Shown piece by piece: positions 29,744 through 39,594 of a DNA stretch of 64,000 nt. A model generated the notes under the pieces. The model did not search any database, was not told the DNA's origin, and saw only the letters and a list, made by a program, of their open reading frames with translations. How positions within the stretch are numbered: the first letter of the stretch is position 1; every line of letters starts with the position of its first letter. Origin of the DNA: Zygotorulaspora mrakii (lineage: Eukaryota; Ascomycota; Saccharomycetes; Saccharomycetales; Saccharomycetaceae); contig NC_050723.1 in assembly GCF_013402915.1 (NCBI RefSeq), positions 310,001 to 374,000 on the forward strand. The letters run 5' to 3'. The position numbers and the translations under genes are program-made.

Positions 29744-32107
29744 ATGACCCGTCAATACAATTCAATAGCTGGAGGTGAGGTTGAGCCTTTTCTTGGAGAC
29801 GTGGCAACGGAAACGAACACAAATGACTGCAACATGGGTCGAAGGGACTCAGTAAGTTCTCACATCGAAAGAATGCGAAGCAATAGCATAAAGAGCATCA
29901 GAAGCACAATTGAGATCGTGAGAGAGCATGTCGATAAAAAGAAGTTTGCGTTACTGATCTTTTCCAGTTTCCTCCTTTATATTGGATTCATTTGTGTCTT
30001 TGCGCCAAGAACTTCACTGGCAAGAGATTTAAGAAGGATACATTCATCGCATTTGACAGAAAGTGAGATTTTTCGAATATACTTAAACGAACTAGCTGAT
30101 AAGAATCTAGCTGGGCAGCATGTTCGAAACTACACAAGCCATCCTCATGAGATTGGGGATAAGGAGACTTTGGAGTACACTGTCTCTCAACTTCGATCGA
30201 TGGGATTCGAGCCTAAATTAGAGAAATATTACCCATGGGTTAACAAATACGGCAATACAGAAGTGCATTTGTTTAATGAAAGTGACATTATATTCAGTGC
30301 CACAATGTTGGAGGACTGTCTTCGGGAAGATCCGACTACCTGTCGTAAAGATAATGCTCGTGGGTACCATGGATATTCTGCCAATGGCACTGTCGAAGCA
30401 CAATATATCTTTGGTAATTACGGGACTTTGGAGGATTACAAAAGACTATTGGATAACGAAATCGATATCGAAGGTAAAATCCATATTATACGTTATGGAG
30501 AAATGTGTCCCGGTTTGAAAGTGAAGAATGCAGAATTATATGGAGCTTCGGGAGTGATTATGTACAGTGATTCTTACGAAGATGGTTACATTACTCAGGC
30601 GAATGGATTTGAGGCGTATCCGAAGGGGCCAGCGAGACATCAAAGTAGCATTGAGAGAGCATCTGTAGGGTTTTTCTCAGATTTTCTAGGTGATCCAACC
30701 ACGCCAAATTATGCTTCCAAATATCCTTACACCGAAAGACTCTCCCCTTCGGGAAGGCTGCCATCAATCCCTTCAGTTCCATTAAGTGCCAAAGAAGTGG
30801 CACCATTGTTGAGCAAATTGAATGGTAGAGGTGTTAATATGCTACCTGGAGGTAATATAGAGGGATTCAATTATTTTAGTGGACCCTCTAGTGAGGATAT
30901 CAAAGCTAAAATAGTCAATGACCAGAAATACAAAATCGTGGAGATGACAAATGTCGTTGTTGATATTCCAGGTATATTTTCTGAGTATGATGTCATAATT
31001 GGAAACTCAAGAGACTCTTGGACTTCTGGTGGTGCCGGTTCTCCGAACAGTGGAAGTTCTATCCTATTAGAAATTGCTCGTGGTATGAAATCACTTTTAA
31101 GGCAAGGGTGGAAACCGTTAAGACCAATAAAATTGATAAGTTGGGATGGAGGTGCGCACGGCAATTTGGGCTCTACCGAATATGTGGAGGATCACTCTCA
31201 ACTATTGAAAAGGAACGCTCTAGCCTATTTAAATCTTGAGTCAGCTATCACTGGGTCTGAGTTCAATTCTCAAGCGAATCCTTTGTTGCACGAAGTGATC
31301 CGTAGAGCGGCAAAAGCCACACAATACAAGGGTGAAGATAATTGGACTCTGTTTGATGAATGGGATAAATCATCAGGTTCGAGGATTGATCCAATAGATG
31401 GCATATCAGATTGTTCTTCCTTTCAATTCAACATGGGTATTCCTTCGGCACAATTTCAGTTTAGAAATAATGGTAAAACTGATGCTGTTCATCAATTACA
31501 TTCAAGTTTTGACTCCTACACCTGGATGGAAACTTTTGTAGATAAGAACTATCAAATGCATAACACTCTGGCTGTTCTAGTTGGCATGACTTCTTTGATG
31601 TTGAGTGAAAAGGAGCCAACAGTCTTCACAATGGGCCCTTATTTTGAAGGAATACTCGAAAATTACAATCAGTTGCATGAAAGCCTACTGCAAGCTTTCC
31701 CTAAAGATAAAGAAGTGCATAACCTGGCTGAAAAAGTCTCGAAAGTCTTATCTTACCTAAGAAGCGTTTCTTCGTCATTCGATACAGAAGTTTTAGCATT
31801 GAGTCAGTTATGTACTCAAGACTTTCCCGCCTGGCAAATCTACAAGAAATTCAAAATATATATTAAACTGACCCGAATTAACAGGAAATTAAAACAGATT
31901 GACCAGTTCTTTCTCACCCAGAAAGGATTGAATGGTAGACGTTCAATGAGGCATTCCATATTTGCCCCAAATAAATGGAGAGGCGACAAGGTGGATGTCT
32001 TACCTGGTCTGCACGAAGCAATATGCGAGAGGGACCGCCCTAGTTTATTGCTATGGTTGAAGACTTTGCAAACGCAGTGCGGCAATTTGGAATCCCTTCT
32101 TCAATAG
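29744..32107 (+). CDS. VPS70: Vps70-like transferrin-receptor/M28-type membrane protein, probably inactive as a peptidase
   Basis: The protein is 787 residues from the ATG at 29744; a GTG five codons upstream was rejected. A cytoplasmic N-terminus is followed by one membrane segment at residues about 68-87. A PA domain (about 185-340), an M28-like domain (about 395-610) and a helical dimerisation domain (about 650-780) follow, the architecture of GCPII, transferrin receptor and Tre1/Tre2. Most metal and catalytic residues are changed: the family S-W-D-A-E-E block reads SWDGGAHGNLG, and the first ligand His reads GNSRDSW. Synteny (YJR126C next to RSF2) supports VPS70 over TRE1/TRE2. VPS70 is linked to vacuolar protein sorting. 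Confidence 0.85.
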   Translation: MTRQYNSIAGGEVEPFLGDVATETNTNDCNMGRRDSVSSHIERMRSNSIKSIRSTIEIVREHVDKKKFALLIFSSFLLYIGFICVFAPRTSLARDLRRIHSSHLTESEIFRIYLNELADKNLAGQHVRNYTSHPHEIGDKETLEYTVSQLRSMGFEPKLEKYYPWVNKYGNTEVHLFNESDIIFSATMLEDCLREDPTTCRKDNARGYHGYSANGTVEAQYIFGNYGTLEDYKRLLDNEIDIEGKIHIIRYGEMCPGLKVKNAELYGASGVIMYSDSYEDGYITQANGFEAYPKGPARHQSSIERASVGFFSDFLGDPTTPNYASKYPYTERLSPSGRLPSIPSVPLSAKEVAPLLSKLNGRGVNMLPGGNIEGFNYFSGPSSEDIKAKIVNDQKYKIVEMTNVVVDIPGIFSEYDVIIGNSRDSWTSGGAGSPNSGSSILLEIARGMKSLLRQGWKPLRPIKLISWDGGAHGNLGSTEYVEDHSQLLKRNALAYLNLESAITGSEFNSQANPLLHEVIRRAAKATQYKGEDNWTLFDEWDKSSGSRIDPIDGISDCSSFQFNMGIPSAQFQFRNNGKTDAVHQLHSSFDSYTWMETFVDKNYQMHNTLAVLVGMTSLMLSEKEPTVFTMGPYFEGILENYNQLHESLLQAFPKDKEVHNLAEKVSKVLSYLRSVSSSFDTEVLALSQLCTQDFPAWQIYKKFKIYIKLTRINRKLKQIDQFFLTQKGLNGRRSMRHSIFAPNKWRGDKVDVLPGLHEAICERDRPSLLLWLKTLQTQCGNLESLLQ

Positions 32108-32262
32108 GCACTGGAAAGATCTCATTTTTTCTTGATCAAACTTTTTTACAGTTTTGTATGTCATTCACTAAATATCAAAAAACGAGGAAAGCCTTTATTT
32201 CACAGTCAGAGAAAATTCAATTAAAAACTGCTAAGCAAGAAGTCACAGAAGGATAATCCAAC

Positions 32263-32811
32263 ATGTTTAAACGGTCAGTCATCAATCAAACTAAATTGTT
32301 CTCCACCACACGTCCAATTTTGGGCAAGAAGGTCTACTTTGATCCATCTGTCAATGGTAAAAAAATTGGCAGAATCGAATTTGAACTTTATGACGATATT
32401 GTTCCAAAAACAGCAGAAAATTTCAGAGCTCTGTGTACTGGGGAGAAAGGTTTTGGTTACAAGAATGTCCCATTCCACAGGGTCATCCCACAATTTATGA
32501 TTCAAGGTGGTGACACCGATCTTGCTGGTGGATTTGGGGGTAAATCAATCTACGGATCCAAATTCGCTGACGAAAACTTTTCAAAGAAACATGACAAACC
32601 GTTTTTGCTGTCCATGGCTAATGCAGGTCCAAACACAAATGGTTCTCAATTCTTCATTACTACTGTGCCATGCCCATGGCTAGACGGCAAGCACGTTGTG
32701 TTTGGCGAAGTTACTAGTGGCGAAGATGTTGTCAAGACTATTGAGGGCTACGGTACTATGTCAGGTAAGCCAAAATCAGAAATTTTGATTGAGGAATCTG
32801 GCGAATTGTAA
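32263..32811 (+). CDS. CPR3: Mitochondrial cyclophilin
   Basis: The length, 182 residues, equals S. cerevisiae Cpr3. A basic presequence ([18 protein letters not shown], about 1-20) precedes a complete cyclophilin domain. Active-site segments are intact: [14 protein letters not shown] with the catalytic Arg, [13 protein letters not shown], and [13 protein letters not shown] with the cyclosporin-contacting Trp. The enzyme is a matrix peptidyl-prolyl isomerase that aids folding of imported proteins. Its place near DUS1 matches YML078W. Confidence 0.95.
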   Translation: MFKRSVINQTKLFSTTRPILGKKVYFDPSVNGKKIGRIEFELYDDIVPKTAENFRALCTGEKGFGYKNVPFHRVIPQFMIQGGDTDLAGGFGGKSIYGSKFADENFSKKHDKPFLLSMANAGPNTNGSQFFITTVPCPWLDGKHVVFGEVTSGEDVVKTIEGYGTMSGKPKSEILIEESGEL

Positions 32812-33030
32812 ATGGTATATATCTGCGCTATCAACTAGTATTTAGAACTATGTCTATTTGAATAGGTATGACTATCGCTAGAAACGAGTCTTTCTTATTT
32901 GACATTATTGATATCAAATAGGGTTTATTGAAATAAATAACCGATAAAACATGAATCTAAATAAACAGCGATCGAATTGAACCAGAAGAAGTGTATTGGA
33001 TTGATTGTTATCAATATAAACTGAATCAGG

Positions 33031-34215
33031 ATGAGTTTAGAAGATTCTTTTACAAATATGAATATTTATGATGCCAAAAAATACTTCCGTAGGGCTCAGA
33101 ATGTTGTGTTTAATTATACGGAAATGGAGGCCAAGGTTCGTGAAGCAACCAATAATGAGCCGTGGGGAGCTTCCTCGTCATTAATGGAACAAATCTCTCA
33201 AGGGACGTACAATTTGAGAGAGCGTGAAGAGATCTTGGGAATGATATTTAGACGTTTCACGGAGAAAGGTGCGAGTGAGTGGAGACAAATTTACAAGGCT
33301 CTACAATTGCTGGAGTATTTGATTAGACACGGCTCTGAGAGGTTCATCGATGATACCAGAAGTAGTATCAACCTGATCAAAATGTTGGAGTCGTTTCACT
33401 ACGTCGACTCTCAGAGCAGAGATCAAGGTGTTAATGTCAGAAGTAGAGCAAAAGCTTTATCTGACCTGTTGAGCGATGATGAGACCATCAGGATGGAAAG
33501 AAAGAAAGCTAGAGAGACAGCAAAAAAATTTAAAGGAGTTGCTGGGGGTCTTGGTTCTGTGACAAGCTCCAAAAAAGGAAGAGGATCATATAAATCTAAA
33601 GGTATCAGTATCAGCGCAGACACTGATGATGAAGACGAAGAAGATAGAAATAGTCAGATACATCAGTCAAGTTTCAAGGATGAGTCTCCCGCACCGGCGG
33701 AAACGGAAAATATCGACCTTTTCGGTTTCAATAAGGTTGAGGATATGGAAAGGGTTAACGCGCCGCAGGAAAGTGTCAATGACAGTGAAAGCGACGACGA
33801 CGATGATTTTGCTGATTTCCAAAGCGCTGCACCAGCTGTACAACAAACAAGTAATGCGGGCACATTCTCCAAGCACCACGTGAATAATCTAATGATGAAC
33901 GATTCTTCATTATCAGGCCTTACCTCTTCATCTGCATTTAATATAGGGCCGGCGATTTCAGAGCCGAAGAAGGCCGATCCCTTTAGCAATCTATTCACAA
34001 GCGCGAAAAGCCTTCAAGAACCTGTTAAACCAGTCTCAAAAGCGTCTACCTCAGTGCAAGAAAGCACACCTGCTGAAACTCATGATTATGACGATGATAA
34101 TGACGATGATGACGGATTCGGCGAAATGATGGAAGCAGGTGCTCCACAAGAACATGAACAGCAGTCAAAAAATCCCCAATCATCATCAAATGAAATTGAT
34201 CTTCTCAGCTTCTAA
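33031..34215 (+). CDS. ENT3: Epsin-like ENTH-domain adaptor
   Basis: The protein is 394 residues (S. cerevisiae about 408). The ENTH domain spans residues about 27-155 (NYTEMEAKVREATNNEPWG, LLEYLIRHGSERF). The rest is disordered and acidic. It carries short motifs expected for gamma-ear binding by AP-1/Gga adaptors (DDDDFADFQSA, about residue 252) and a similar DDGFGEM near the C-terminus. It ends EIDLLSF, which resembles a clathrin box. Ent3 works in clathrin traffic between trans-Golgi network and endosomes. Synteny YJR125C supports the call. Confidence 0.92.
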   Translation: MSLEDSFTNMNIYDAKKYFRRAQNVVFNYTEMEAKVREATNNEPWGASSSLMEQISQGTYNLREREEILGMIFRRFTEKGASEWRQIYKALQLLEYLIRHGSERFIDDTRSSINLIKMLESFHYVDSQSRDQGVNVRSRAKALSDLLSDDETIRMERKKARETAKKFKGVAGGLGSVTSSKKGRGSYKSKGISISADTDDEDEEDRNSQIHQSSFKDESPAPAETENIDLFGFNKVEDMERVNAPQESVNDSESDDDDDFADFQSAAPAVQQTSNAGTFSKHHVNNLMMNDSSLSGLTSSSAFNIGPAISEPKKADPFSNLFTSAKSLQEPVKPVSKASTSVQESTPAETHDYDDDNDDDDGFGEMMEAGAPQEHEQQSKNPQSSSNEIDLLSF

Positions 34216-34400
34216 TATGTAATACATATCAAGATATAATTCCTCCAATCGATTTTGTAATGAGTTTTTGGCCCTTCTACAGTTTAACAGATACGTCAAA
34301 GTTCGGAGAACTCGTTCGCTCGCCGAATGCTCAAAAATACACAATTGAAAATGTCAAAGCAGAAAACGGATTACAAACATCGTATATATATTGTTTGAGG

Positions 34401-34880
34401 ATGGCTATTTACTCTTTTTGGATATTCGACAGACACTGTAATTGCATATTTGATAGAGAATGGACTTTGAGCTCTAATAGCTCTAGCGGAACGGTAAATT
34501 CTAAACAAAACGAAGAAACCGCAAAATTGCTATATGGGATGGTATTCTCACTGCGTTCAATGACACAGAAAGTTTCCAGTGGTCCTCTCAAAAATGAAAT
34601 CAAAAGTATAGCCACAGGTAAATATAGGATACATGTTTACTGTACGGCCTCCGGCTTACAGTTTGTTTTGATTACAGATTTTAAGCAGCAGTCGTACACC
34701 GAGGTTTTACAGTATATTTACAGTCACATATATGTGAAATATGTTGCCCACAATCTCTTTTCAGCATATGATTTTGCAGATAACAAGAACGAAACCAGGG
34801 GTCAAGGCTTCAGAAAGATCGCTAATAGGAATTTTGTACAAAGTTTGGAATCCTTCTTATCACCTATGATTGTACAGTAG
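34401..34880 (+). CDS. BET5: TRAPP subunit Bet5 (TRAPPC1 family)
   Basis: From the ATG at 34401 the protein is 159 residues, the same as S. cerevisiae Bet5, and starts MAIYSFWIFDRHCNCIF, the conserved longin-type N-terminus. Further blocks are GKYRIHVYCTASGLQFV and QQSYTEVLQYIYSHIY. The frame stays open upstream to another ATG at 34260, which would add 47 residues; I prefer the shorter product because the longer form would bury the conserved start. Bet5 is a core TRAPP subunit in the Ypt1 exchange factor for ER-Golgi traffic. It lies 185 bp downstream of ENT3. Confidence 0.92.
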   Translation: MAIYSFWIFDRHCNCIFDREWTLSSNSSSGTVNSKQNEETAKLLYGMVFSLRSMTQKVSSGPLKNEIKSIATGKYRIHVYCTASGLQFVLITDFKQQSYTEVLQYIYSHIYVKYVAHNLFSAYDFADNKNETRGQGFRKIANRNFVQSLESFLSPMIVQ

Positions 34881-35322
34881 CGATAACATCCAAGGCTGGG
34901 AAAAAGGAAACCATTGCTCAAGACATGTCTTTGATGAGCAACTAATCGCACCATCTCTGCGAAAACGAACAGACAAGTAGAACTTTAACTTAGATTTTAC
35001 ATTCCTGTCAAAGTGTTTACGTAGATGTTGATACCGTTGACTTCCATGTTACAGAGTTTAAATATTAATGCTACCTCGTATATTTTTACCGATAAATGTC
35101 TCGGTAAATATTTAGAATGGATGACCATGAATGTGCTTTATAAGGAATCAAGATAATGCTCATACATTCACGGATACATAAACATTTGAAACTAGAAGAA
35201 TATAATTAATATGCAATATACATTATTATGTCTCGAAGAATATTGGACAACTTGAGAGACCTCGGGGTACCGAAAGAAGATTGAAACATTTTGATAAAAA
35301 AAAATAAATTACATATTCTTGA
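34881..35322. other. Convergent intergenic region between BET5 and HMG1
   Basis: About 440 bp of AT-rich DNA between two converging genes, with no gene seen. From memory, S. cerevisiae has a zinc-cluster regulator directly downstream of HMG1 (WAR1) and HMG2 (LEU3). No such gene fits here. Confidence 0.55.
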
Positions 35323-38300
35323 TTATGATTTAATACAGGTCACGGCACCTTCCTTTAACACACTAATATCATTAGGTAATGCTTTTGGAGCAGCTTGTGG
35401 TCTATTATGCGCCATATGACTTTGGACTAAATGTCCGGCAGCTAATGCGGAACATAATGATAATTCTCCGGCCATAACTGCACATGCAACGATTTTAGCT
35501 AATTGACGTGCGTTGGAGCCAGGTTCAGTAGGGTGTGGACCGCGGACACCTAATAAATCAAGCATGGCACCTTGAGGCTCTAGAATAGTACCGCCACCTA
35601 TCGTGCCGACTTCAATCGATGGCATTGAGACGGATATTCTTAAATCACCACCATTTACTTCCTTCATTAGAGTCATACAATTAGAACTTTCAACATTTTG
35701 TGCAGGATCTTGACCAACAGCCAGATAAACTGCAGTGACTAAATTAGCTGCATGTGCATTAAACCCACCAACAGAGCCTGCCATTGCAGAACCGATCAAA
35801 TTCTTACAGATATTTAATTCAATCAAAGCTGATACATCACTTTTTAAGACACTCTTCACAATTTCCTTTGGTATGGTTGCTTCTGCGACAACACTCTTAC
35901 CACGACCCTCAATCCAATTGATTGCAGCGGGCTTTTTATCAGTACAATAGTTACCTGAAACAGAAACAATTTCCATGTCATCCCAGCCATACTCTTCTAC
36001 CATTTGTTTCAGTGAAAACTCTACACCTTTTGAGATCATATTCATACCCATTGCATCTCCTGTTGTAGTCCTGAAACGAATAAATAACAGATCGCCTGCC
36101 AATGCAGTTTGAATATGTTGTAGACGAGCGAATCTTGAGGTAGAATTAAATGCCTTCTTAACTTTATTTTGACCTTCCTCGGAATCCAGCCAAATTTTGC
36201 ATGCACCGGATCTAGTCAAGGTAGGGAAACGAACACACGGACCTCTAGTCATACCATCTTTGGTCAGAACTGTAGTGCAGCCGCCACCTGCGTTGATTGC
36301 TTTACAACCACGCATGGCTGATGCAACCAAACAGCCTTCGGTTGTTGCCATAGGAATATGGTAGGAAACGCCATCAATGACCAAAGGACCAATAACACCA
36401 ACAGGTAATGGCATATAGCCAATCACATTCTCGCAACAGGCACCAAAAACACGATCATAGTCATAATTCTTGTACGGTAAACGCTCTGTTGTAAGAACAG
36501 GGGCGTCTGCGAGATTGGCCAAAGCCTTACGACGGACGGCAACAGCACGAGTAGTGTCAGAAAGCTTTTTCTCCAAAGCATATAGCGGCAACGTACCATT
36601 TACAACCAAAGACGCAATCTCTCTGTTCTTCAAACTACGAATATCACCATTTTTCAGAACCTTCTCGAGCTCCTCAATCGAACGCATTGATTGAGCAGCC
36701 GAATCGCTATCCGTTTCTTCCTCATCTGAAGTGGAAAAATACACCGTACTGGAGTTCGAAAGTGCCGTGACAGGAGCATTAGGAGACTTTTTCAAATTGG
36801 CTAATGATATATCAGTTTTCTCTGAGACGTTCTTTTGCTTAGTTGCCTTCTTTTTGGTCAACTCATCAGCGGTAAAGCTTGTATGGATTCGGGCTGCATT
36901 CAATAAATATATGTTTATGGTTGCGCTAATTGCTAATGCAAAGAAAACTAGTTTACTGATAAATCGATCACGGATTGCAACACTAACATGACGTAATAAA
37001 AGTAAAATTGTATCTTCAAACTGGTGGTAAGCCTTCATAGGCCTATAATATTGAACTGGGGCAATAGAGATGATAACCTGTTCAGTCAGACTGCTACTAC
37101 TATTCGATTTGATGAATTCCGGTAGCGATGCATTTACTTTGTTCGAATAAAGAGATGCAAAAGTCTCCGAGGCCCATCTTGAACCAAAGTTATAGAAATT
37201 CACAATAAAGAAAAGCGCAATTAGGGACAACTTAACAAAGTTAACTGCCGCATTTGATTGTAAAACAGATGTCTTGGATTTTGTTTCGACACCAAAAATG
37301 ATGTCAGCCGTTGTGGGAACAACGCCGTCCTCTTCTAAAGTCTGCTTGATTATTGTCGATCTATGGATCATGTTAATCTCTAACTTCAATGCTAACACAG
37401 CTGAAAAAAAGGTTGCTGTCAATAGAATTTCAAATATTAAAATGAATGTCGATAAAATGCAAAAATTGGTTAGTGCTTCCAAGTGTCTGGCATAGATTGA
37501 ACAACCGACAAACGCTATAATACATAATAGATGATCTTGTAACAGGCGGCCACCTTCTTCGCACATTGCATCAAAAATCGCTTTGTCGGTGGTCATTTTT
37601 TTGGATATCCCAATTTTATCAAACTTGGCTAAAGTGTAAGAAGCCAATTTAACTTTATGTTTGAACCCAACCACTACCGCAACAAATGGTAACCCTTCAA
37701 TTAAACTTAGTGCCGTAACTGGTCTTTTTGCAATTGCTTGTGAAGTGTATAACGCCAAAAAGAGCGAACATGCTGAAGTCAGAATAGCTGATAAGCTTAA
37801 CCAAAATCTTGAACCCGTTCTACTCATCTCGGTAAACAGACCAATAATGCTGTAGAACATCGTTAAATATGCTAGTCCAACAATTATAACATCGAATGGC
37901 TCTGCATCAGTAATTTTATCTCTAAAAGTATCATAAAGTGTAAAGACAAATTGCCTGATTTCTATCAAGCGATTTCTGTACTTTCTTAACCTCCAAAGGG
38001 TACCATCAGCGGATGTTAAGTCAGCATTAATTTCAGGTTGTTTTTTCAAAACGAATTTATGAAATTCGGTTTTGTATATGGTATTTTGTGGCTCAGGTAA
38101 AGAGATTGAACAGTTTTTTGTCTCAAAATCTAAATCGAATAAATAAAAATGCTGCGAAGCTTGTCTTGTCTTTGCTTCTTCAGAAGAAAGTAGAGTCCAA
38201 ACATCATTTGAGGGCTCTTTATAATAGTGAGTACACTCCTGAAAAAACCTATCGGGATCGGTCTCTGTTAACGAAAATATGCTATTTGGTCCCAATTGTA

Positions 38301-38454
38301 ATCCACTGAAGTAATATTGAATAACAGATAAATATGCAGCTGCGGAAATCAGGAGCGAAACTAATATAATATGAATCGGATGTCTAGCAGAATATCTTGA
38401 TAAATAAGCGAGCGATTTGCCCATGGGCTTCAATTGCCTATGTAAGAGAGTCAT
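35323..38454 (-). CDS. HMG1: HMG-CoA reductase
   Basis: The protein is 1043 residues (S. cerevisiae Hmg1 about 1054). An N-terminal ER membrane domain has about seven to eight hydrophobic segments in the first 500 residues, including a sterol-sensing-type region at about 190-360. A linker follows, then the catalytic domain from about residue 600. Catalytic motifs are intact: [10 protein letters not shown] with Glu706, [12 protein letters not shown], the NADPH-site Lys in [19 protein letters not shown], and the general-acid His in [15 protein letters not shown]. The enzyme makes mevalonate for sterols. It is the single homologue of the HMG1/HMG2 pair in this window. Confidence 0.96.
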   Translation of the reverse strand: MTLLHRQLKPMGKSLAYLSRYSARHPIHIILVSLLISAAAYLSVIQYYFSGLQLGPNSIFSLTETDPDRFFQECTHYYKEPSNDVWTLLSSEEAKTRQASQHFYLFDLDFETKNCSISLPEPQNTIYKTEFHKFVLKKQPEINADLTSADGTLWRLRKYRNRLIEIRQFVFTLYDTFRDKITDAEPFDVIIVGLAYLTMFYSIIGLFTEMSRTGSRFWLSLSAILTSACSLFLALYTSQAIAKRPVTALSLIEGLPFVAVVVGFKHKVKLASYTLAKFDKIGISKKMTTDKAIFDAMCEEGGRLLQDHLLCIIAFVGCSIYARHLEALTNFCILSTFILIFEILLTATFFSAVLALKLEINMIHRSTIIKQTLEEDGVVPTTADIIFGVETKSKTSVLQSNAAVNFVKLSLIALFFIVNFYNFGSRWASETFASLYSNKVNASLPEFIKSNSSSSLTEQVIISIAPVQYYRPMKAYHQFEDTILLLLRHVSVAIRDRFISKLVFFALAISATINIYLLNAARIHTSFTADELTKKKATKQKNVSEKTDISLANLKKSPNAPVTALSNSSTVYFSTSDEEETDSDSAAQSMRSIEELEKVLKNGDIRSLKNREIASLVVNGTLPLYALEKKLSDTTRAVAVRRKALANLADAPVLTTERLPYKNYDYDRVFGACCENVIGYMPLPVGVIGPLVIDGVSYHIPMATTEGCLVASAMRGCKAINAGGGCTTVLTKDGMTRGPCVRFPTLTRSGACKIWLDSEEGQNKVKKAFNSTSRFARLQHIQTALAGDLLFIRFRTTTGDAMGMNMISKGVEFSLKQMVEEYGWDDMEIVSVSGNYCTDKKPAAINWIEGRGKSVVAEATIPKEIVKSVLKSDVSALIELNICKNLIGSAMAGSVGGFNAHAANLVTAVYLAVGQDPAQNVESSNCMTLMKEVNGGDLRISVSMPSIEVGTIGGGTILEPQGAMLDLLGVRGPHPTEPGSNARQLAKIVACAVMAGELSLCSALAAGHLVQSHMAHNRPQAAPKALPNDISVLKEGAVTCIKS

Positions 38455-39594
38455 ACTGTACTTCTAAAAATCTTTGCCAGTTGAGAGCTTTCACAGCGCA
38501 ACTAAGGTATGATTTTATGGCTCGTCTGTGTTTATTCAAGCCGATCAGAGGACTTGATATTATAATGAATTCTCCCCACTTATTTATGATCAATCAGATG
38601 AAAACCTCTTTTGGAATTATCGACTACAAGCGAAAATTTTCAACCTTACCTATTCGTAAATTTTCCAAGGTAAGTGCAAATATCGAAGAATACAATTGAG
38701 ATATATCAATTCTCTCTTTACTTGATCGTTTTTCAAGGTATTTGCTCCTCGCCGATAAAATCCTGAGAATTCTAGCTTCACTGCACTAACTCTAGGGAAA
38801 GTAGTGATAAATCCAATATGTTGAACAGCCACGGAAGCGAAGACTGGTTGTATGTCCACCGAACCTGCCTGGAATGGTATTAAGATATTTTCGAGAATTG
38901 ATAGGGCTGGGAAAATCGGTTTCAAATGGTTAAACGAGCTCTAAATGAACGAGCCAATACAACGTATAGAGCGATGCACTCTTTTATGCTGCCTTACTAC
39001 CTTGCTTGCCGATAAAACGTATCGGTCAAGCAACAACAAAATCGATAAAATGGCAGACACTAGATCGGGAACTCTCTGCTTTGATTCAGTGGTTTTTTTT
39101 CGAGTTGATATCTCTGATAAAAATGCGATTGTCCAAAACTGGTGGAAACGTTAATCTCTCTTACGCAAGAGGAAGCAGCACCTGCGAGCAGCAACAGAAA
39201 ACAGCGACGAAATGGGTGCAGACAGACAGTTTCTCGATGGCGAAACCACAGTCCTTTGTAAAGAAATCTCTTACCACAAAAAGTTAATACCTTGTGCCTG
39301 AAATCGTATCGGCGGCTAATATAACGACACGGACGTTCTGGCGTCGAGAGGAAGCACTAGCGAACTTAAGAATCAATACAGATATATGCTTGAGTAGTTG
39401 AAACAAGCTTTGTTTCTGACTTGAGCAATATTGAGTTCTCCACCTTTTCTTGCCGAACTGTATTTGTTGCGAATTGTGCAAAGGAATCTTTTCCAGGGAA
39501 CTTGCGCGCCAAATATACTTAAATCAGCCCGGTTTTTCTACTTAAATATGATAGCAGTATTTAAAGTTATAAATGCTTAGCCTTCTTGAGGTCC
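38455..39594. other. 1.14-kb upstream region of HMG1
   Basis: This stretch lies between the HMG1 start and the FPR3 stop, so most is probably HMG1 regulatory sequence. It contains four CCGATA/TATCGG motifs (38752, 39009, 39020, 39307), two of them forming a palindrome. A 100-codon frame at 38397-38699 overlaps the HMG1 start and has no recognisable product. Confidence 0.5.
39009..39025. promoter_or_regulatory. CCGATA-N5-TATCGG palindrome in the HMG1 upstream region
   Basis: A 6-bp inverted repeat around a 5-bp spacer, about 560 bp upstream of HMG1. CCGNTA/TANCGG is contained in the Hap1 consensus, and S. cerevisiae HMG1 is a Hap1 target, so this could be an oxygen/haem-responsive element. 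The spacing does not match a full Hap1 site. Confidence 0.35.
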
